Assembly: GCF_030378165.1 (NCBI RefSeq)
Contig: NZ_CP119766.1
Location: 4,836,001-4,900,000, forward strand
DNA length: 64,000 nucleotides
Reading direction: 5' to 3'
Source: Flavobacterium panacagri
GTDB taxonomy: Bacteria > Bacteroidota > Bacteroidia > Flavobacteriales > Flavobacteriaceae
Part shown: positions 1-9,636 of the stretch, in pieces
Layout of the letters: every line of letters begins with the position of its first letter
How positions within the stretch are numbered: the stretch's first letter is position 1
Notes under the pieces: generated by a model
Seen by the model: only the letters and a program-made list of their open reading frames with translations
What the model was told of the DNA's origin: nothing
Databases searched by the model: none
Program-made: the position numbers and the translations under genes

Positions 1-89
1 GCAAATATACACATAACATTAAAAAAACAATTCTTTTTTTCTGTTATCTATTGAAAACTAACTATTAAAACCAAAAAAATCTATAAAAA
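1..89. other. AT-rich leader upstream of the first gene
   Basis: This short non-coding stretch precedes the YhcH-like gene. It is very AT-rich and ends in an A-rich run directly before the ATG at 90, as is common for Bacteroidota translation starts. I see no clear promoter box, repeat or end of an upstream gene. Confidence 0.4.
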
Positions 90-539
90 ATGATAGTAGA
101 TTCATTACATAATGCTGCAAAATATTACAGCCTTCATCCTAATTTTCAAAAGGCATTTGATTATGTAAATCAAAATGACATTGCCAATCTTGAAGAAGGA
201 GCATTTGAAATTGGCGAGGGCTTAAAACTAATTGTAATTGTCGGACAAGGAAATACTAAGGAAGAAGCTGTAAAAGGTTTTGAATGTCATGATCAAAATA
301 TTGACATTCAGATTTCGATTAAAGGCCCTGAAACTTTTGCATGGAAACCGAGAGAAAAATGTGTAAATCCAAACGGCGATTACAGTGACGAAAGAGATGT
401 TCGTTTTTTTCATGATGCTCCAGATACGTTTTTTCAATTGCAGGAAAAACAATTTGCCATTTTATTTCCTGAAGATGTTCACACAGCAATGATTGGCGAA
501 GGATTATTGAAGAAAATTGTAATTAAAGTAAAAATATAA
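90..539 (+). CDS. YhcH/YjgK/YiaL family protein (DUF386, cupin-like)
   Basis: This 149-aa cytoplasmic protein has the size and pattern of the YhcH/YjgK/YiaL family, small beta-sandwich proteins encoded with sialate, uronate and pentulose catabolic genes. Recognisable parts are an EGLKLIV strand near residue 44, an ECHDQNIDIQ stretch near residue 67 with a family-type His, and FPEDVHTAMIG near residue 127 with a second conserved His of the presumed metal site. The family is thought to act on anomeric or open-chain sugar forms, but a specific reaction cannot be read here. It lies 3 nt before the KDPG aldolase gene, so the two are almost certainly co-transcribed and it probably assists uronate catabolism. 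No signal peptide is seen. Confidence 0.8.
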   Translation: MIVDSLHNAAKYYSLHPNFQKAFDYVNQNDIANLEEGAFEIGEGLKLIVIVGQGNTKEEAVKGFECHDQNIDIQISIKGPETFAWKPREKCVNPNGDYSDERDVRFFHDAPDTFFQLQEKQFAILFPEDVHTAMIGEGLLKKIVIKVKI

Positions 540-542
540 GGA

Positions 543-1205
543 ATGAGTACTATTGAAAATGCGATAGAAGTTATTGTAAAACAAGGAATGCTTCCTTTAT
601 ATTTTAATGCTGATGAAAATAAAAGTGTTGCGATTTTAAAAACACTTTATAATTCAGGAATTCGAGCGGTGGAATATACTAGTCGTGGCCCTGAAGCTAT
701 TTCAAATTTCAATAAATTAATTGAAGTTCGAAATACAGAATTACCAGGAATGCTTTTAGGAATTGGCACCATCAAAAACTTAGCTCAGGCAGAAACGTAT
801 TATTTAGCAGGCGCCGATTTTTTTATTAGTCCAGGTTTTGTTCCTGAAGTGGCTTCGTTTTTAATTGGTAAAGAAGTTTTGTATGCGCCAGGCTGTATGA
901 CTCCCACAGAAATTATTGCAGCTGAAAATGCAGGAGTAAAATTCATCAAGCTTTTTCCTGGAAATATTTTAGGCCCAGATTTTATGAGTGGGATTAAAGA
1001 CGTATTCCCAGAATTAATTTTTATGCCAACTGGAGGCGTTGACACCACTATCCAAAGTATTGAAACTTGGTTTAATGCTGGTGTTTCTGCTGTTGGAATG
1101 GGAAGCAAACTAATCAGTAAAAAAGTAATGCAAGAGGAAGCTTATGATACAATCGAAGAAGAAACGAAAAGAGTTTTGGAATTGATTGAAAGTATCAGAA
1201 AGTAG
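543..1205 (+). CDS. eda: KDPG/KHG aldolase
   Basis: This 220-aa protein is a class I aldolase that cleaves 2-keto-3-deoxy-6-phosphogluconate to pyruvate and glyceraldehyde-3-phosphate, the last step of the Entner-Doudoroff and hexuronate routes. The usual family length is about 210-220 aa. The Schiff-base lysine is K136 in the FIKLFPG motif. Other signatures are ISPGFVPEV near residue 98, APGCMTPTE near residue 119 and MPTGGVD near residue 161. It follows the YhcH-like gene by 3 nt and precedes an SDR by 29 nt, forming a uronate-catabolism operon that continues to uxuA. KDG kinase, which would supply its substrate, is not in the window. Confidence 0.93.
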   Translation: MSTIENAIEVIVKQGMLPLYFNADENKSVAILKTLYNSGIRAVEYTSRGPEAISNFNKLIEVRNTELPGMLLGIGTIKNLAQAETYYLAGADFFISPGFVPEVASFLIGKEVLYAPGCMTPTEIIAAENAGVKFIKLFPGNILGPDFMSGIKDVFPELIFMPTGGVDTTIQSIETWFNAGVSAVGMGSKLISKKVMQEEAYDTIEEETKRVLELIESIRK

Positions 1206-1234
1206 AATTTCAAAATATAAATTATAAAAATAAC

Positions 1235-2047
1235 ATGGATTCAATATTTAATTTAAAAGGAAAAATTGCTTTAATAACAGGCGGTGCCGGAGTACTGGGA
1301 AGCAGATTTGCAGATGTATTGGCACAGCAAGGTGTTATTGTGGGAATTGTTTCTCAATCATTAGAAAAAGCAGAAAATACAGTTAAAAACATTGAAGCAA
1401 ATGGAGGACAGGCATTTGCTGTTCAAGCCAATGTTTTAAACAAAGAAGAATTAGAAAAAGTAAAAGACTTAATTGTAGAGAAATACGGTCGTTTGGATAT
1501 TTTAATCAATGCTGCTGGAGGAAATATGCCTGGTGCAACAATTCAGCCCGATCAAGCAATTTATGATATGAAAAGCGACGATTTACAAAAAGTAGTCGAT
1601 TTGAATATTATTGGAACTATGCTTCCGACTCAGGTTTTTGCGGAGCTTTTTGCAAAACAGAAATCAGGAAACATCATTAACATTTCATCTGCATCGGCAC
1701 AAAGACCTTTAACTAGAGTTGTGGGATATTCAGCTTCAAAAGCAGCGATTGACAACTTTACACAATGGATGGCGGTTGAACTAGCGCAAAAATATGGAGA
1801 AGGACTTCGTGTAAATGCAATCTCGCCTGGGTTCTTCATTGGAGAACAAAATCGTGCTTTGTTATTGACTCCAGAAGGAAAATTAACTCCAAGAGGCGAA
1901 AAAATCATCGATCATACACCAATGGGAAGATTTGGAAGTCCAGAAGATATTGACGGAGCACTTTTATTTTTATGCAGTGACATGTCAAAATTCGTAACAG
2001 GAACTATCTTAAAAGTAGATGGCGGATTTGCTGCAACGAGCATTTAA
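1235..2047 (+). CDS. SDR oxidoreductase, probable fructuronate reductase / mannonate oxidoreductase
   Basis: This 270-aa classical short-chain dehydrogenase/reductase has the N-terminal TGGAGVLG nucleotide-binding loop near residue 16, an NAAGG motif near residue 92, a catalytic Ser in the INISSASAQ strand, and the YSASK Tyr/Lys pair near residue 166. It ends with the KVDGGFAAT tail typical of the family. Lying between eda and uxuA, it most likely reduces fructuronate to mannonate, replacing the unrelated UxuB polyol dehydrogenase of enterobacteria. In Bacteroidota an SDR next to UxuA is common. Family membership is certain; the substrate is inferred from context. A KduD-like role on 2,5-diketo-3-deoxygluconate is the main alternative. 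Confidence 0.85.
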   Translation: MDSIFNLKGKIALITGGAGVLGSRFADVLAQQGVIVGIVSQSLEKAENTVKNIEANGGQAFAVQANVLNKEELEKVKDLIVEKYGRLDILINAAGGNMPGATIQPDQAIYDMKSDDLQKVVDLNIIGTMLPTQVFAELFAKQKSGNIINISSASAQRPLTRVVGYSASKAAIDNFTQWMAVELAQKYGEGLRVNAISPGFFIGEQNRALLLTPEGKLTPRGEKIIDHTPMGRFGSPEDIDGALLFLCSDMSKFVTGTILKVDGGFAATSI

Positions 2048-2057
2048 GATTTCTCAA

Positions 2058-2149
2058 ACTACTGCAAGGTTTTCAAAACCTAGTAGATATAATTTTTAAT
2101 TTATAATAATCTATAATAAACCTACAAGGTTTTGAAAACCTTGCAGGAA
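2058..2149. repeat. Paired palindromes between the SDR gene and uxuA
   Basis: Two short palindromes built on AAGGTTTT-n-AAAACCT stand about 55 bp apart. The first is centred near 2077 and bounded by CTACT/AGTAG. The second is centred near 2134 and ends with the CTTGCAGG form. Each can fold into its own hairpin and the two are also inverted copies of each other. They fill most of the 117-bp gap and could trim the transcript or act as a weak terminator, but no U-tract follows. They look like a dispersed intergenic repeat. Confidence 0.6.
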
Positions 2150-2164
2150 CTAAAAACATAAAAC

Positions 2165-3349
2165 ATGGAACAAACATTAAGATGGTTCGGGCCAAATGAT
2201 CCTGTTTCTTTACAAGATATCAAACAAACCGGAGCAACCGGAATTGTTACGGCTTTACACCATATTCCAAATGGAGAAGTTTGGAGCATTGACGAAATCA
2301 TTAAACGTAAAGTTGAAATCGAACATGAAGACGGTGATCCTAAAAAAGGAGCTTCAGGACTAACCTGGTCGGTTGTGGAGAGTATTCCGGTTCACGAAGA
2401 CATTAAAAAACAAACTGGAAATTACCTGCAATACATTGAAAATTATAAAGAAAGTATTCGTAATCTGGCTTTGTGTGGGATTAAATGTGTGTGTTATAAT
2501 TTTATGCCGGTTTTAGATTGGTCAAGAACTGATTTATCTTATACAGTAGAAGACGGCTCAAAAGCTTTACGTTTTGATATCAACGCTTTTGCTGCTTTTG
2601 AATTGTTTATTTTGAAAAGACCTGGAGCAGAAAAAGAATATTCAGCAGAACAGACTCAAAAAGCAAAAAGCTATTTTGAAGCTATGACAGCCGAAGATAA
2701 AGTAAAATTACAGCAAAATATCTTAGCTGGACTTCCAGGTGCTGAAGAAGCTTATAGTGTTGAAGATTTTCTTGTAACTTTAAGTGCTTACAATCATATT
2801 GACAGACAAGCTTTGAAGGATAATCTTTTCTTCTTTTTAAAAGAAATTATTCCAGTTGCAGAAAGTAAAGGCGTTTTGATGGCTATTCATCCAGACGATC
2901 CTCCCTACCCGATTTTAGGTTTACCAAGAGTAGTAAGCACAGAAGAAGATTTGATTGAATTGATGAACGCTGCTCCTTCTCAATCCAACGGATTTACGAT
3001 GTGTACAGGTTCTTACGGCGTAAGAGCTGATAATGATTTACCAGGAATGGTACGACGCCATGGCGATAAAATGAATTTTATTCACTTAAGAAGCACACAG
3101 CGTGACGAAGAAGGAAGTTTCTACGAAGCTAACCATTTGGAAGGAAATGTTGATATGTACGAAGTTGTAAAAGCAATTTTAGAAGTTGAAAAAAGAAACA
3201 ACAGCACGTTGCCAATGCGTCCCGATCACGGACACCAAATGCTGGATGATTTAAAGAAAAAAACAAATCCAGGTTACTCTGCAATTGGCCGTTTAAGAGG
3301 TCTAGCAGAACTACGTGGACTTGAAATAGGGATTAAACGATCTTTATAA
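2165..3349 (+). CDS. uxuA: Mannonate dehydratase
   Basis: This 394-aa enzyme dehydrates D-mannonate to 2-keto-3-deoxygluconate in the cytoplasm. Its length equals that of E. coli UxuA. Supporting sequence includes the N-terminal [15 protein letters not shown], the [14 protein letters not shown] stretch near residue 25, the [10 protein letters not shown] strand near residue 116, the metal-site AIHPDDPP motif near residue 241, and MRPDHGHQM near residue 351. Together with the SDR and eda upstream it gives fructuronate to mannonate to KDG to (after phosphorylation) pyruvate plus triose phosphate. The A-rich stretch before the ATG at 2165 fits a normal start. No oddities are seen. Confidence 0.95.
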   Translation: MEQTLRWFGPNDPVSLQDIKQTGATGIVTALHHIPNGEVWSIDEIIKRKVEIEHEDGDPKKGASGLTWSVVESIPVHEDIKKQTGNYLQYIENYKESIRNLALCGIKCVCYNFMPVLDWSRTDLSYTVEDGSKALRFDINAFAAFELFILKRPGAEKEYSAEQTQKAKSYFEAMTAEDKVKLQQNILAGLPGAEEAYSVEDFLVTLSAYNHIDRQALKDNLFFFLKEIIPVAESKGVLMAIHPDDPPYPILGLPRVVSTEEDLIELMNAAPSQSNGFTMCTGSYGVRADNDLPGMVRRHGDKMNFIHLRSTQRDEEGSFYEANHLEGNVDMYEVVKAILEVEKRNNSTLPMRPDHGHQMLDDLKKKTNPGYSAIGRLRGLAELRGLEIGIKRSL

Positions 3350-3357
3350 TTGGTTTT

Positions 3358-3571
3358 GCCACTAAGGCACTAAGACACAAAGATTTTTTAGGCTTATGCT
3401 TTAGTCTCGCAAAGTCGCAGAGTCACAAAGTTTTCTAGATTTTCGAAATCAACATAGCCTGTGGTTTCAACCACAGGGACAAAAAGTATATAAATACCAC
3501 CGTTCCCGTGGTTGAAACCACGGGCTATATTAAAAAAAAAGAAAAACTTTGCGCCTTAGTGCCTTAGTGGC
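3358..3571. repeat. Nested inverted repeats
   Basis: An outer pair of 25-nt arms (3358-3382 and 3547-3571, GCCACTAAGGCACTAAG type) matches at about 23 of 25 positions. It encloses an inner pair (3454-3480 and 3502-3528) whose arms share the core CCGTGGTTTCAACCACGG. Each inner arm is itself a palindrome. The same inner unit recurs near 20810-20867 and 23460-23532, and the outer unit recurs near 28931. The nesting suggests one mobile or REP-like unit landed inside another. Confidence 0.75.
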
Positions 3572-3611
3572 AAATCAAAAAAAAAACTTACTAACCACAA
3601 CCACAAAAACC

Positions 3612-5243
3612 ATGATTCGCCAAGCCATTATTGTCTCCTGTGGCTTTTTTATGAATACCATATTGGCGCAGGAATTACCTAAAATTATTACTTCAAAAAC
3701 AAACTATCTTCCTGATTTTAGTTATGCAGGTTATCGCTTCGGCGAAAGCCCGATTCCTGAAGTCAATGGAAAAGTTATCAATGCAGCCGATTTTGGCGTC
3801 AAAGCCGATGATCAGCTTGACGACTCAAAAGCATTATTAAAAGCTTTCAAAGCGGCTAATGCTGTTGATGGAAATGTCATTTTGCAATTACCAAAAGGAA
3901 AAATTATCCTTAGTGATATTCTCTACATCGAAAGAAGCAATTTTGTGCTTCGAGGCGCAGGTTCTGATGAAAACGGAACAGAAATCTATTGCCCAAGACC
4001 CATGATGTATCTTAAAGATCCTGAGTCTTTAGCAGAACTTCGCGAATATTTAACCACTTTTGACAAAAGACAGCGTGAGTCCGAAAATAATATCGATTTG
4101 CCTTTTTCTCAATATGCTTGGTCTGGCGGTTTTATCTGGACACAAGTTCCAGGCGAACGCGTCAAATCTTATTTAGATAAATATGAACCTGAATCTAAAG
4201 TTTTAGCAAAGGTCAGTTCTGGAAAAATGGGAGAATTTACCATCAATGTTTCTTATGTAAAAAATCTAAAAGTTGGAGATATTGTCGAATTACAGTTGTT
4301 TAATAAAGACGGCGAAAATGGCGAAATTATTAAAGATTTATACCAAGGTGCTAAAGTAAAACCAGGATCACATCACTGGCAGTTTCCTAAACTTCCTATT
4401 GTCAGACAGCAGGTTGAAATTGCTAAGATTTCTGGATCAAAAATTACGCTTAAAACTCCTTTGACCATTTCAATCAAACCCGCTTATCAGGCACAATTGG
4501 TGGAATGGAAACATTTAAACGAAGTCGGAATTGAACATCTTCGTTTTACCTTTCCTGGTATTCCTAGAATTGCACACCATGTGGAACCAGGAAATAATGG
4601 GATTTTTTTGACCCGTTTGTTCAACAGCTGGGTTAAAGATGTGAAAATAACTAACGCTGACAGCGGCATTTTAGCCGAAGAAGTTTCAAATGTAACCATC
4701 CAAGATATTACAACCGATGGATCACATTTAGCACATTATACTGTAACTTTAGGCGGTGTTCACAATGTGTTGGTCAAAAACCTAAAAATCTATAATAAGA
4801 CGGTGCATCCGTTAAGTTTCAACACTTTTGCAACAAAAAATGTATATCAAAATTGTGAGATTTTTGCAGATCCGCTTTTAGACCAGCATTCAGGTGCTAA
4901 TCATCAAAATTTATTTGACAATATTACTGTTCATATTACTCCAGATAAAAATAAGAGTTATTTGTTGTTTGGCGGTGGCGGCGCTGAATACTGGAAACCT
5001 TCACACGGGCCTTTCAGTACATTTTGGAATTTAAATGTTCAGGTTACAGATCCAGATATATCAAAACCTGTCTTGTTATACGGAATGAAAGATGGCGCTT
5101 TTGCCAGAATTATTGGCGTACATGGAAACACAAAATTTGAAATCAAATACGATGTTGATCCTTATATTGAATTTTTGAATACACCAATTGATAAAATTTC
5201 ATCTCTTTACGATTATCAATTAAAAAAACGCTTAAAAAAATAA
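3612..5243 (+). CDS. Exported right-handed beta-helix protein, pectate-lyase-superfamily type
   Basis: I place the start at ATG 3612 (543 aa). An upstream in-frame GTG/ATG-like extension to 3549 runs through the inverted repeat and would bury the signal peptide. From 3612 the protein starts with a clear signal peptide ending in TILAQ. Residues about 60-130 match the Pectate_lyase_3 start pattern (INAADFGVKADDQLDDSKA, then LPKGKIILSD). The rest shows the short V/I/T/N strands of a parallel beta-helix, with HHVEPGNNGIF and DGSHLAHYTVTLGG in the rungs. Such proteins are polysaccharide lyases, GH28/GH-like hydrolases or epimerases. Its neighbours (GH88, which acts on lyase products, and uronate catabolism) make a periplasmic or surface uronate lyase the best guess. 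I cannot assign a CAZy family. Confidence 0.7.
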   Translation: MIRQAIIVSCGFFMNTILAQELPKIITSKTNYLPDFSYAGYRFGESPIPEVNGKVINAADFGVKADDQLDDSKALLKAFKAANAVDGNVILQLPKGKIILSDILYIERSNFVLRGAGSDENGTEIYCPRPMMYLKDPESLAELREYLTTFDKRQRESENNIDLPFSQYAWSGGFIWTQVPGERVKSYLDKYEPESKVLAKVSSGKMGEFTINVSYVKNLKVGDIVELQLFNKDGENGEIIKDLYQGAKVKPGSHHWQFPKLPIVRQQVEIAKISGSKITLKTPLTISIKPAYQAQLVEWKHLNEVGIEHLRFTFPGIPRIAHHVEPGNNGIFLTRLFNSWVKDVKITNADSGILAEEVSNVTIQDITTDGSHLAHYTVTLGGVHNVLVKNLKIYNKTVHPLSFNTFATKNVYQNCEIFADPLLDQHSGANHQNLFDNITVHITPDKNKSYLLFGGGGAEYWKPSHGPFSTFWNLNVQVTDPDISKPVLLYGMKDGAFARIIGVHGNTKFEIKYDVDPYIEFLNTPIDKISSLYDYQLKKRLKK

Positions 5244-5398
5244 TTTAAACACATAGAAACATAGATCTCAAAAGCTTTAAAAAAGGCGTTTCACTTGTAT
5301 CAATAAACATAGATCTTGCGTAAACTATGTTTTAAAAAACTAGTTTTTTTTCAATTTCCTTCTGTAAAAGAAAAAATCTATGTTTCTATGTGTTTAAA
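5244..5398. mobile_element. MITE-like element copy 1
   Basis: A 155-bp non-coding block has perfect 23-bp terminal inverted repeats (5244-5266 and 5376-5398; core ACACATAGAAACATAG). Inside is AGGCGTTTCACTTG at 5284-5297. A related block with the same ends, the same internal 14-mer and a similar ACTAG segment lies at 14350-14480. There is no coding capacity and no clear target-site duplication. It fills most of the gap between the beta-helix gene and the regulator. Confidence 0.65.
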
Positions 5399-5485
5399 AA
5401 TTCAGCCGCATTTAATTAATCTCGAAAAGATTAAAAGAATTCACACCTTTGTGTCTTTGCTACTTTGCACCTAAAAATAAACGCT

Positions 5486-8400
5486 ATGAAATACAAAATA
5501 GCTTTTCTCACAATTGTATTTGTTTTCGGAAATTTATTTTCCCAAAATAAATACCGCCTTAAAAATATCTCTACAACCGACGGACTTTCACAGAGTTCTG
5601 TTATTGCCATTCATCAGGATAGATTTGGGCAGATGTGGTTTGGTACGCGTGATGGCCTCAACAAATATGATGGCAGCCGATTCACAATTTACAGAAACGA
5701 TGTCAACGATAAATTCTCCATCAGCAACAATGATATTTTGGCCATCGAAGAAGACAATTCAGGAAAAATATGGATTGGAACTTACAATGGATTAAACTGT
5801 TACGATCCTGTTTCAAATAAATTTACGAGATATCTTCATACCAAAACCAATCATACTATAAGTAATAATGCGGTTTGGAGTATCCGAGAAATTGGTGGAG
5901 AAATGTGGTTTGGAACTTCCAAAGGACTAACGGTTTACAATAAAAAATCGCGGGCATTTAGTTCTGTTTTTCATTCTGAGGAAGATGCTTCAACTCTTCC
6001 AAGCAATAATATTCTGAGTATTTTAAAAACCAAAAAAGGTAAAATCTGGATTGGCACTACAAAGGGTTTATGTCAGCTTATAAGCAGAAAAGATGGAAAA
6101 TTTGTATTCAAAAATTATCCGCTCAATACCACTGATTTATTAAATGTTCAATCGGTTATCGAAGATCAAAATGGAGATTTATGGGTAGGAACAAAAAACA
6201 AAGGGCTTTTAAAATTCGACCTAAAACAAAAAACTTATGTTTCTTTTTTAGAGGCCACTAAATACCGTGAAATTAATACGGATATTAGATCCTTAGTGAT
6301 TGACCATCTAGGTTCGTTATGGGTTGGTACTTATGACGGAATTTACATTTTAGGAAAAGATAAAAGTCTGCAGAAAATCAATAATAACAATAACAGCATT
6401 GGGATCGACAAAGTAAAATCGGTTTTTATGGATAAAAAAGGCTCTATCTGGATTGGTTGTTATTACAAAGGCGTTAATCTTTGGGATGTATCGAACGTCA
6501 ATTTCTCTAACTATAATCAGAATTCAAAAAAGATTCCTATGAGTTTTGATGTAGTGAGTTCTATTATTACTGATAAAAACGAGAATATTTATTTTGGAAC
6601 CGAAGGCGGTGGTATTACAATTTTCAATAAAAATACAGAGTCAGTAAGCTACATAAACAGTAAAACAGGACAAACTAACAAAAATGATATCAAAGCAATG
6701 TGCTTTTCTGACAATCATATTTTGTGGATTGGAACTTTTTCTAAGGGATTATCTGCTTATAATACTATTACAAAAAGAATTGAAGACAACAGAATTGCTG
6801 CCGAATTAAGTGAATTATTAAAAGACAGTGGTGTTTATTCCCTGAAAACTGAAGGTAATATTTTATGGATTGGAACTTTTGGAAAAGGACTAATTTGGTA
6901 CAACACAACGACAAAAGATTTTAGAATTATTGGAAATGACAATACAAAACCAGTCTTTTTGACCAATAATATTCTCCGAACCATTTTAGTTGACAAACAA
7001 AATTTTCTTTGGGTTGGAACTCAAAACGGACTCAATCGAATTCCATTAAAAAATTTCAATCCGCAAAAATATACGATTCAGCATTTCTTTTATAATCATG
7101 CCGCTTTATCTGGCGATGATATCCTGACTTTGTTTCAGGATACTCAAAACAAAATCTGGGTTGGCACTAAAGCAAAAGGATTATTTTATTTTGACGGAAA
7201 AAAATTCAATCCCATCAATTTAAAAATTGGAAATACAGTGATCACTTCTATCCATTCGATTTTAGAAGATGATGATCAAAACTTATGGATTAGCACCAAT
7301 CAAGGAATTATCAAATACGGCACTATTAAAAAAAATGTAGTCATCTACGACCAAAAAGATGGATTGGCAAGCAATGAATTCAATGATAATTCGGCTTTAA
7401 AACTGGCTTCAAATCAATTTTACTTTGGAAGTCCATCTGGCGCTACTTTTTTTGATCCTACGAAGATTTCTTTAAACCAATATGCACCACAGGTTCTAAT
7501 AACAGATTTGAAAATTAAAAACGAAACCATAAATGCAGCTGATAAAACTGGAATTCTAGACAAAAGCATTGGCTTTACTCAAACTATAACCTTGGATTAT
7601 GATAAGGCCAATTTCTCTATAAATTTTGCACTTCCAAACTACATTCGATCCAAAAACAATCTCTATAGTTATCGCTTAACTGGATTGGAAAACAACTGGA
7701 CGACAACAAAAAATACCGAAGCTAATTTTGCTATTCAAAATCCAGGAACCTATACTTTCGAAGTTCGAGGCGCAAATAACGATGGTGTTTGGAACAAAAC
7801 TTCTACAACCTTAACTGTTATTGTAAATCCAGCTCCGTGGCGCAGTATTTGGGCATTCTTACTTTATGGTATTATAATCGGATTAGGATTATATGGTTTA
7901 ATCTGGATCATGAAATCTAAAGCGCATCTAAAACAAAAACTGGAACTAGAATATCTAGAAACCAAACGAATAGAAGAAAACAACAAACTTAAGCTTGATT
8001 TCTTTACTAATATTTCTCACGAATTTAGAACACCTTTAACTTTAATTCTAGGCCCTTTACAACAAATTCTCGCCGATTACAACGGAACGAACGAAATGTA
8101 TAAAAAGCTTTTGGTTATTGAAGGAAGCGCTAATCATCTTTTGAGTTTGATTAACCGTTTAATGGATTTTAGAAAACTCGAAAATCATCAGGTTACACTG
8201 GAATCAGCAAACGGAAATATCGTCAAATTTACCAGAGAAATCTATTTATCTTTTATAGAATATGCCAAAGATGGCGGTTATGACTACACTTTTGAAACTT
8301 CAGAAGATGAAATTTTAGTCTACTATGATCGCTATAAATTGGAACGTGTTTTTTATAATCTGATTTCAAACGCTTTTCGATATACTCCAAAAGGTGGGGC

Positions 8401-9577
8401 GATTAACATTAAAATCAGTCATGACAACGAAAATCTTTTTATTGCAATTGAAGATTCTGGAGTTGGAATTGACGAGGAACATATCGATAAAATTTTTGAT
8501 TTGTTTTTTGAAGTTCCAACGCATAATCAAGTTCAGAAGAATTATAATAAAGGAACAGGAATTGGACTCTCCATTGTAAAAAATATTGTAAAATTACATA
8601 AAGGGTCTATTGATGTAACCAATAAGCCAACTGGAGGCGTTATTTTTAAAGTAACTCTTCCGCTTGGACGCGAACATTTATCAGAAAGCGAAATTATTAC
8701 TGATTTTAAAATCAGCGATGATATCGAACAATACAAAGCTCAGTTAGAACCTTCTGAAATTGTTGAAAGTGAAGATATCGAAGATTTAATTGTCAACGAA
8801 GAAAAACAGACGATTTTAATTGTTGAAGACCATAAAGTGCTGAGAAAGTTCATGAAAAATCTTCTCAAAAAAGATTACAATATTATGGAAGCCGAAAACG
8901 GAAAAATTGCCTTTGAAAAAGCTTTAAAATATGTTCCGAATTTGATTATCAGCGACGTAATAATGCCCGAAATGGTAGGAACTGAGTTGTGTTCGAAGAT
9001 AAAAGAGAATTTAAAAACCAGCCATATTCCTGTAATTCTTTTAACTTCGAGATCTTCGTTAGTATATAAATTTGAAGGATTAGAAAGTGGTGCCGATGAT
9101 TACATAAGCAAACCATTCAATTTAATGGAATTCAGGCTTCGTGTCAAAAATTTACTGAACACAACTGAACGCTTAAAAATCAAATTTTCAAGCGAAGACA
9201 GTTTTATTCCATCAGAAATTACAGTTTCTTCTTTAGATGAAGAACTATTGAAAAAAGCGTTTAAAATTGTCGAAGATAATATTTCAAACGAACAATTTGA
9301 TATTCCATTTTTCTGTTCCGAATTAGGCGTAAGCCGAACCATGTTATTTTTAAAAATTAAAGCTTGGACGAATTGCACGCCAAATGAATTTATTCATGAA
9401 ATTAGATTGAAACGTGCGGCACAATTATTAGAACAAAATAAATTGACTGTTTCTGAAATCAGTTATAAAGTTGGTTTTAACAACCCGAAATATTTCAGCA
9501 AATGCTTTCAGAAAAAATACGGAGAAACACCGTCTCAATACGCAGATAAATTTTATAAATCTTCGTCTGTATTTTAA
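5486..9577 (+). CDS. Hybrid two-component system regulator (HTCS) of the uronate locus
   Basis: The start is ATG 5486 (1363 aa), where a signal peptide ending NLFSQ begins; a TTG 21 nt upstream is in frame but unlikely. Order: periplasmic two-component propeller repeats (many WxGT/WIGT motifs, residues about 30-680), Y_Y_Y domain, membrane helix about 787-810, HisKA with phospho-acceptor H845 (ISHEFRTPLTL), HATPase with N-box NLISNAFRYTPKG and G-boxes near 1022, receiver with D1157 (LIISDVIMPEM), and C-terminal AraC helix-turn-helix about 1253-1363. The sensor would bind an oligosaccharide in the periplasm and switch on the adjacent susC/susD and hydrolase genes. A strong terminator at 9601-9636 ends its transcript. 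Confidence 0.95.
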   Translation: MKYKIAFLTIVFVFGNLFSQNKYRLKNISTTDGLSQSSVIAIHQDRFGQMWFGTRDGLNKYDGSRFTIYRNDVNDKFSISNNDILAIEEDNSGKIWIGTYNGLNCYDPVSNKFTRYLHTKTNHTISNNAVWSIREIGGEMWFGTSKGLTVYNKKSRAFSSVFHSEEDASTLPSNNILSILKTKKGKIWIGTTKGLCQLISRKDGKFVFKNYPLNTTDLLNVQSVIEDQNGDLWVGTKNKGLLKFDLKQKTYVSFLEATKYREINTDIRSLVIDHLGSLWVGTYDGIYILGKDKSLQKINNNNNSIGIDKVKSVFMDKKGSIWIGCYYKGVNLWDVSNVNFSNYNQNSKKIPMSFDVVSSIITDKNENIYFGTEGGGITIFNKNTESVSYINSKTGQTNKNDIKAMCFSDNHILWIGTFSKGLSAYNTITKRIEDNRIAAELSELLKDSGVYSLKTEGNILWIGTFGKGLIWYNTTTKDFRIIGNDNTKPVFLTNNILRTILVDKQNFLWVGTQNGLNRIPLKNFNPQKYTIQHFFYNHAALSGDDILTLFQDTQNKIWVGTKAKGLFYFDGKKFNPINLKIGNTVITSIHSILEDDDQNLWISTNQGIIKYGTIKKNVVIYDQKDGLASNEFNDNSALKLASNQFYFGSPSGATFFDPTKISLNQYAPQVLITDLKIKNETINAADKTGILDKSIGFTQTITLDYDKANFSINFALPNYIRSKNNLYSYRLTGLENNWTTTKNTEANFAIQNPGTYTFEVRGANNDGVWNKTSTTLTVIVNPAPWRSIWAFLLYGIIIGLGLYGLIWIMKSKAHLKQKLELEYLETKRIEENNKLKLDFFTNISHEFRTPLTLILGPLQQILADYNGTNEMYKKLLVIEGSANHLLSLINRLMDFRKLENHQVTLESANGNIVKFTREIYLSFIEYAKDGGYDYTFETSEDEILVYYDRYKLERVFYNLISNAFRYTPKGGAINIKISHDNENLFIAIEDSGVGIDEEHIDKIFDLFFEVPTHNQVQKNYNKGTGIGLSIVKNIVKLHKGSIDVTNKPTGGVIFKVTLPLGREHLSESEIITDFKISDDIEQYKAQLEPSEIVESEDIEDLIVNEEKQTILIVEDHKVLRKFMKNLLKKDYNIMEAENGKIAFEKALKYVPNLIISDVIMPEMVGTELCSKIKENLKTSHIPVILLTSRSSLVYKFEGLESGADDYISKPFNLMEFRLRVKNLLNTTERLKIKFSSEDSFIPSEITVSSLDEELLKKAFKIVEDNISNEQFDIPFFCSELGVSRTMLFLKIKAWTNCTPNEFIHEIRLKRAAQLLEQNKLTVSEISYKVGFNNPKYFSKCFQKKYGETPSQYADKFYKSSSVF

Positions 9578-9600
9578 TAAATCTACATTTTTAAAGGCTT

Positions 9601-9636
9601 AAAAAAGGGTATCTGTATTTTTAGATACCCTTTTTT
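9601..9636 (+). terminator. Rho-independent terminator after the HTCS gene
   Basis: A perfect 14-bp stem (9601-9614 with 9623-9636) with an 8-nt loop has AAAAAA on one side and TTTTTT on the other, the classic bidirectional terminator shape. It lies 24 nt after the HTCS stop and separates it from the susC promoter. Confidence 0.9.

Noticed and set aside
3549..3611. Longer start for the beta-helix protein
   Set aside because: The extra codons lie in an inverted repeat and would place 21 residues before a normal signal peptide.
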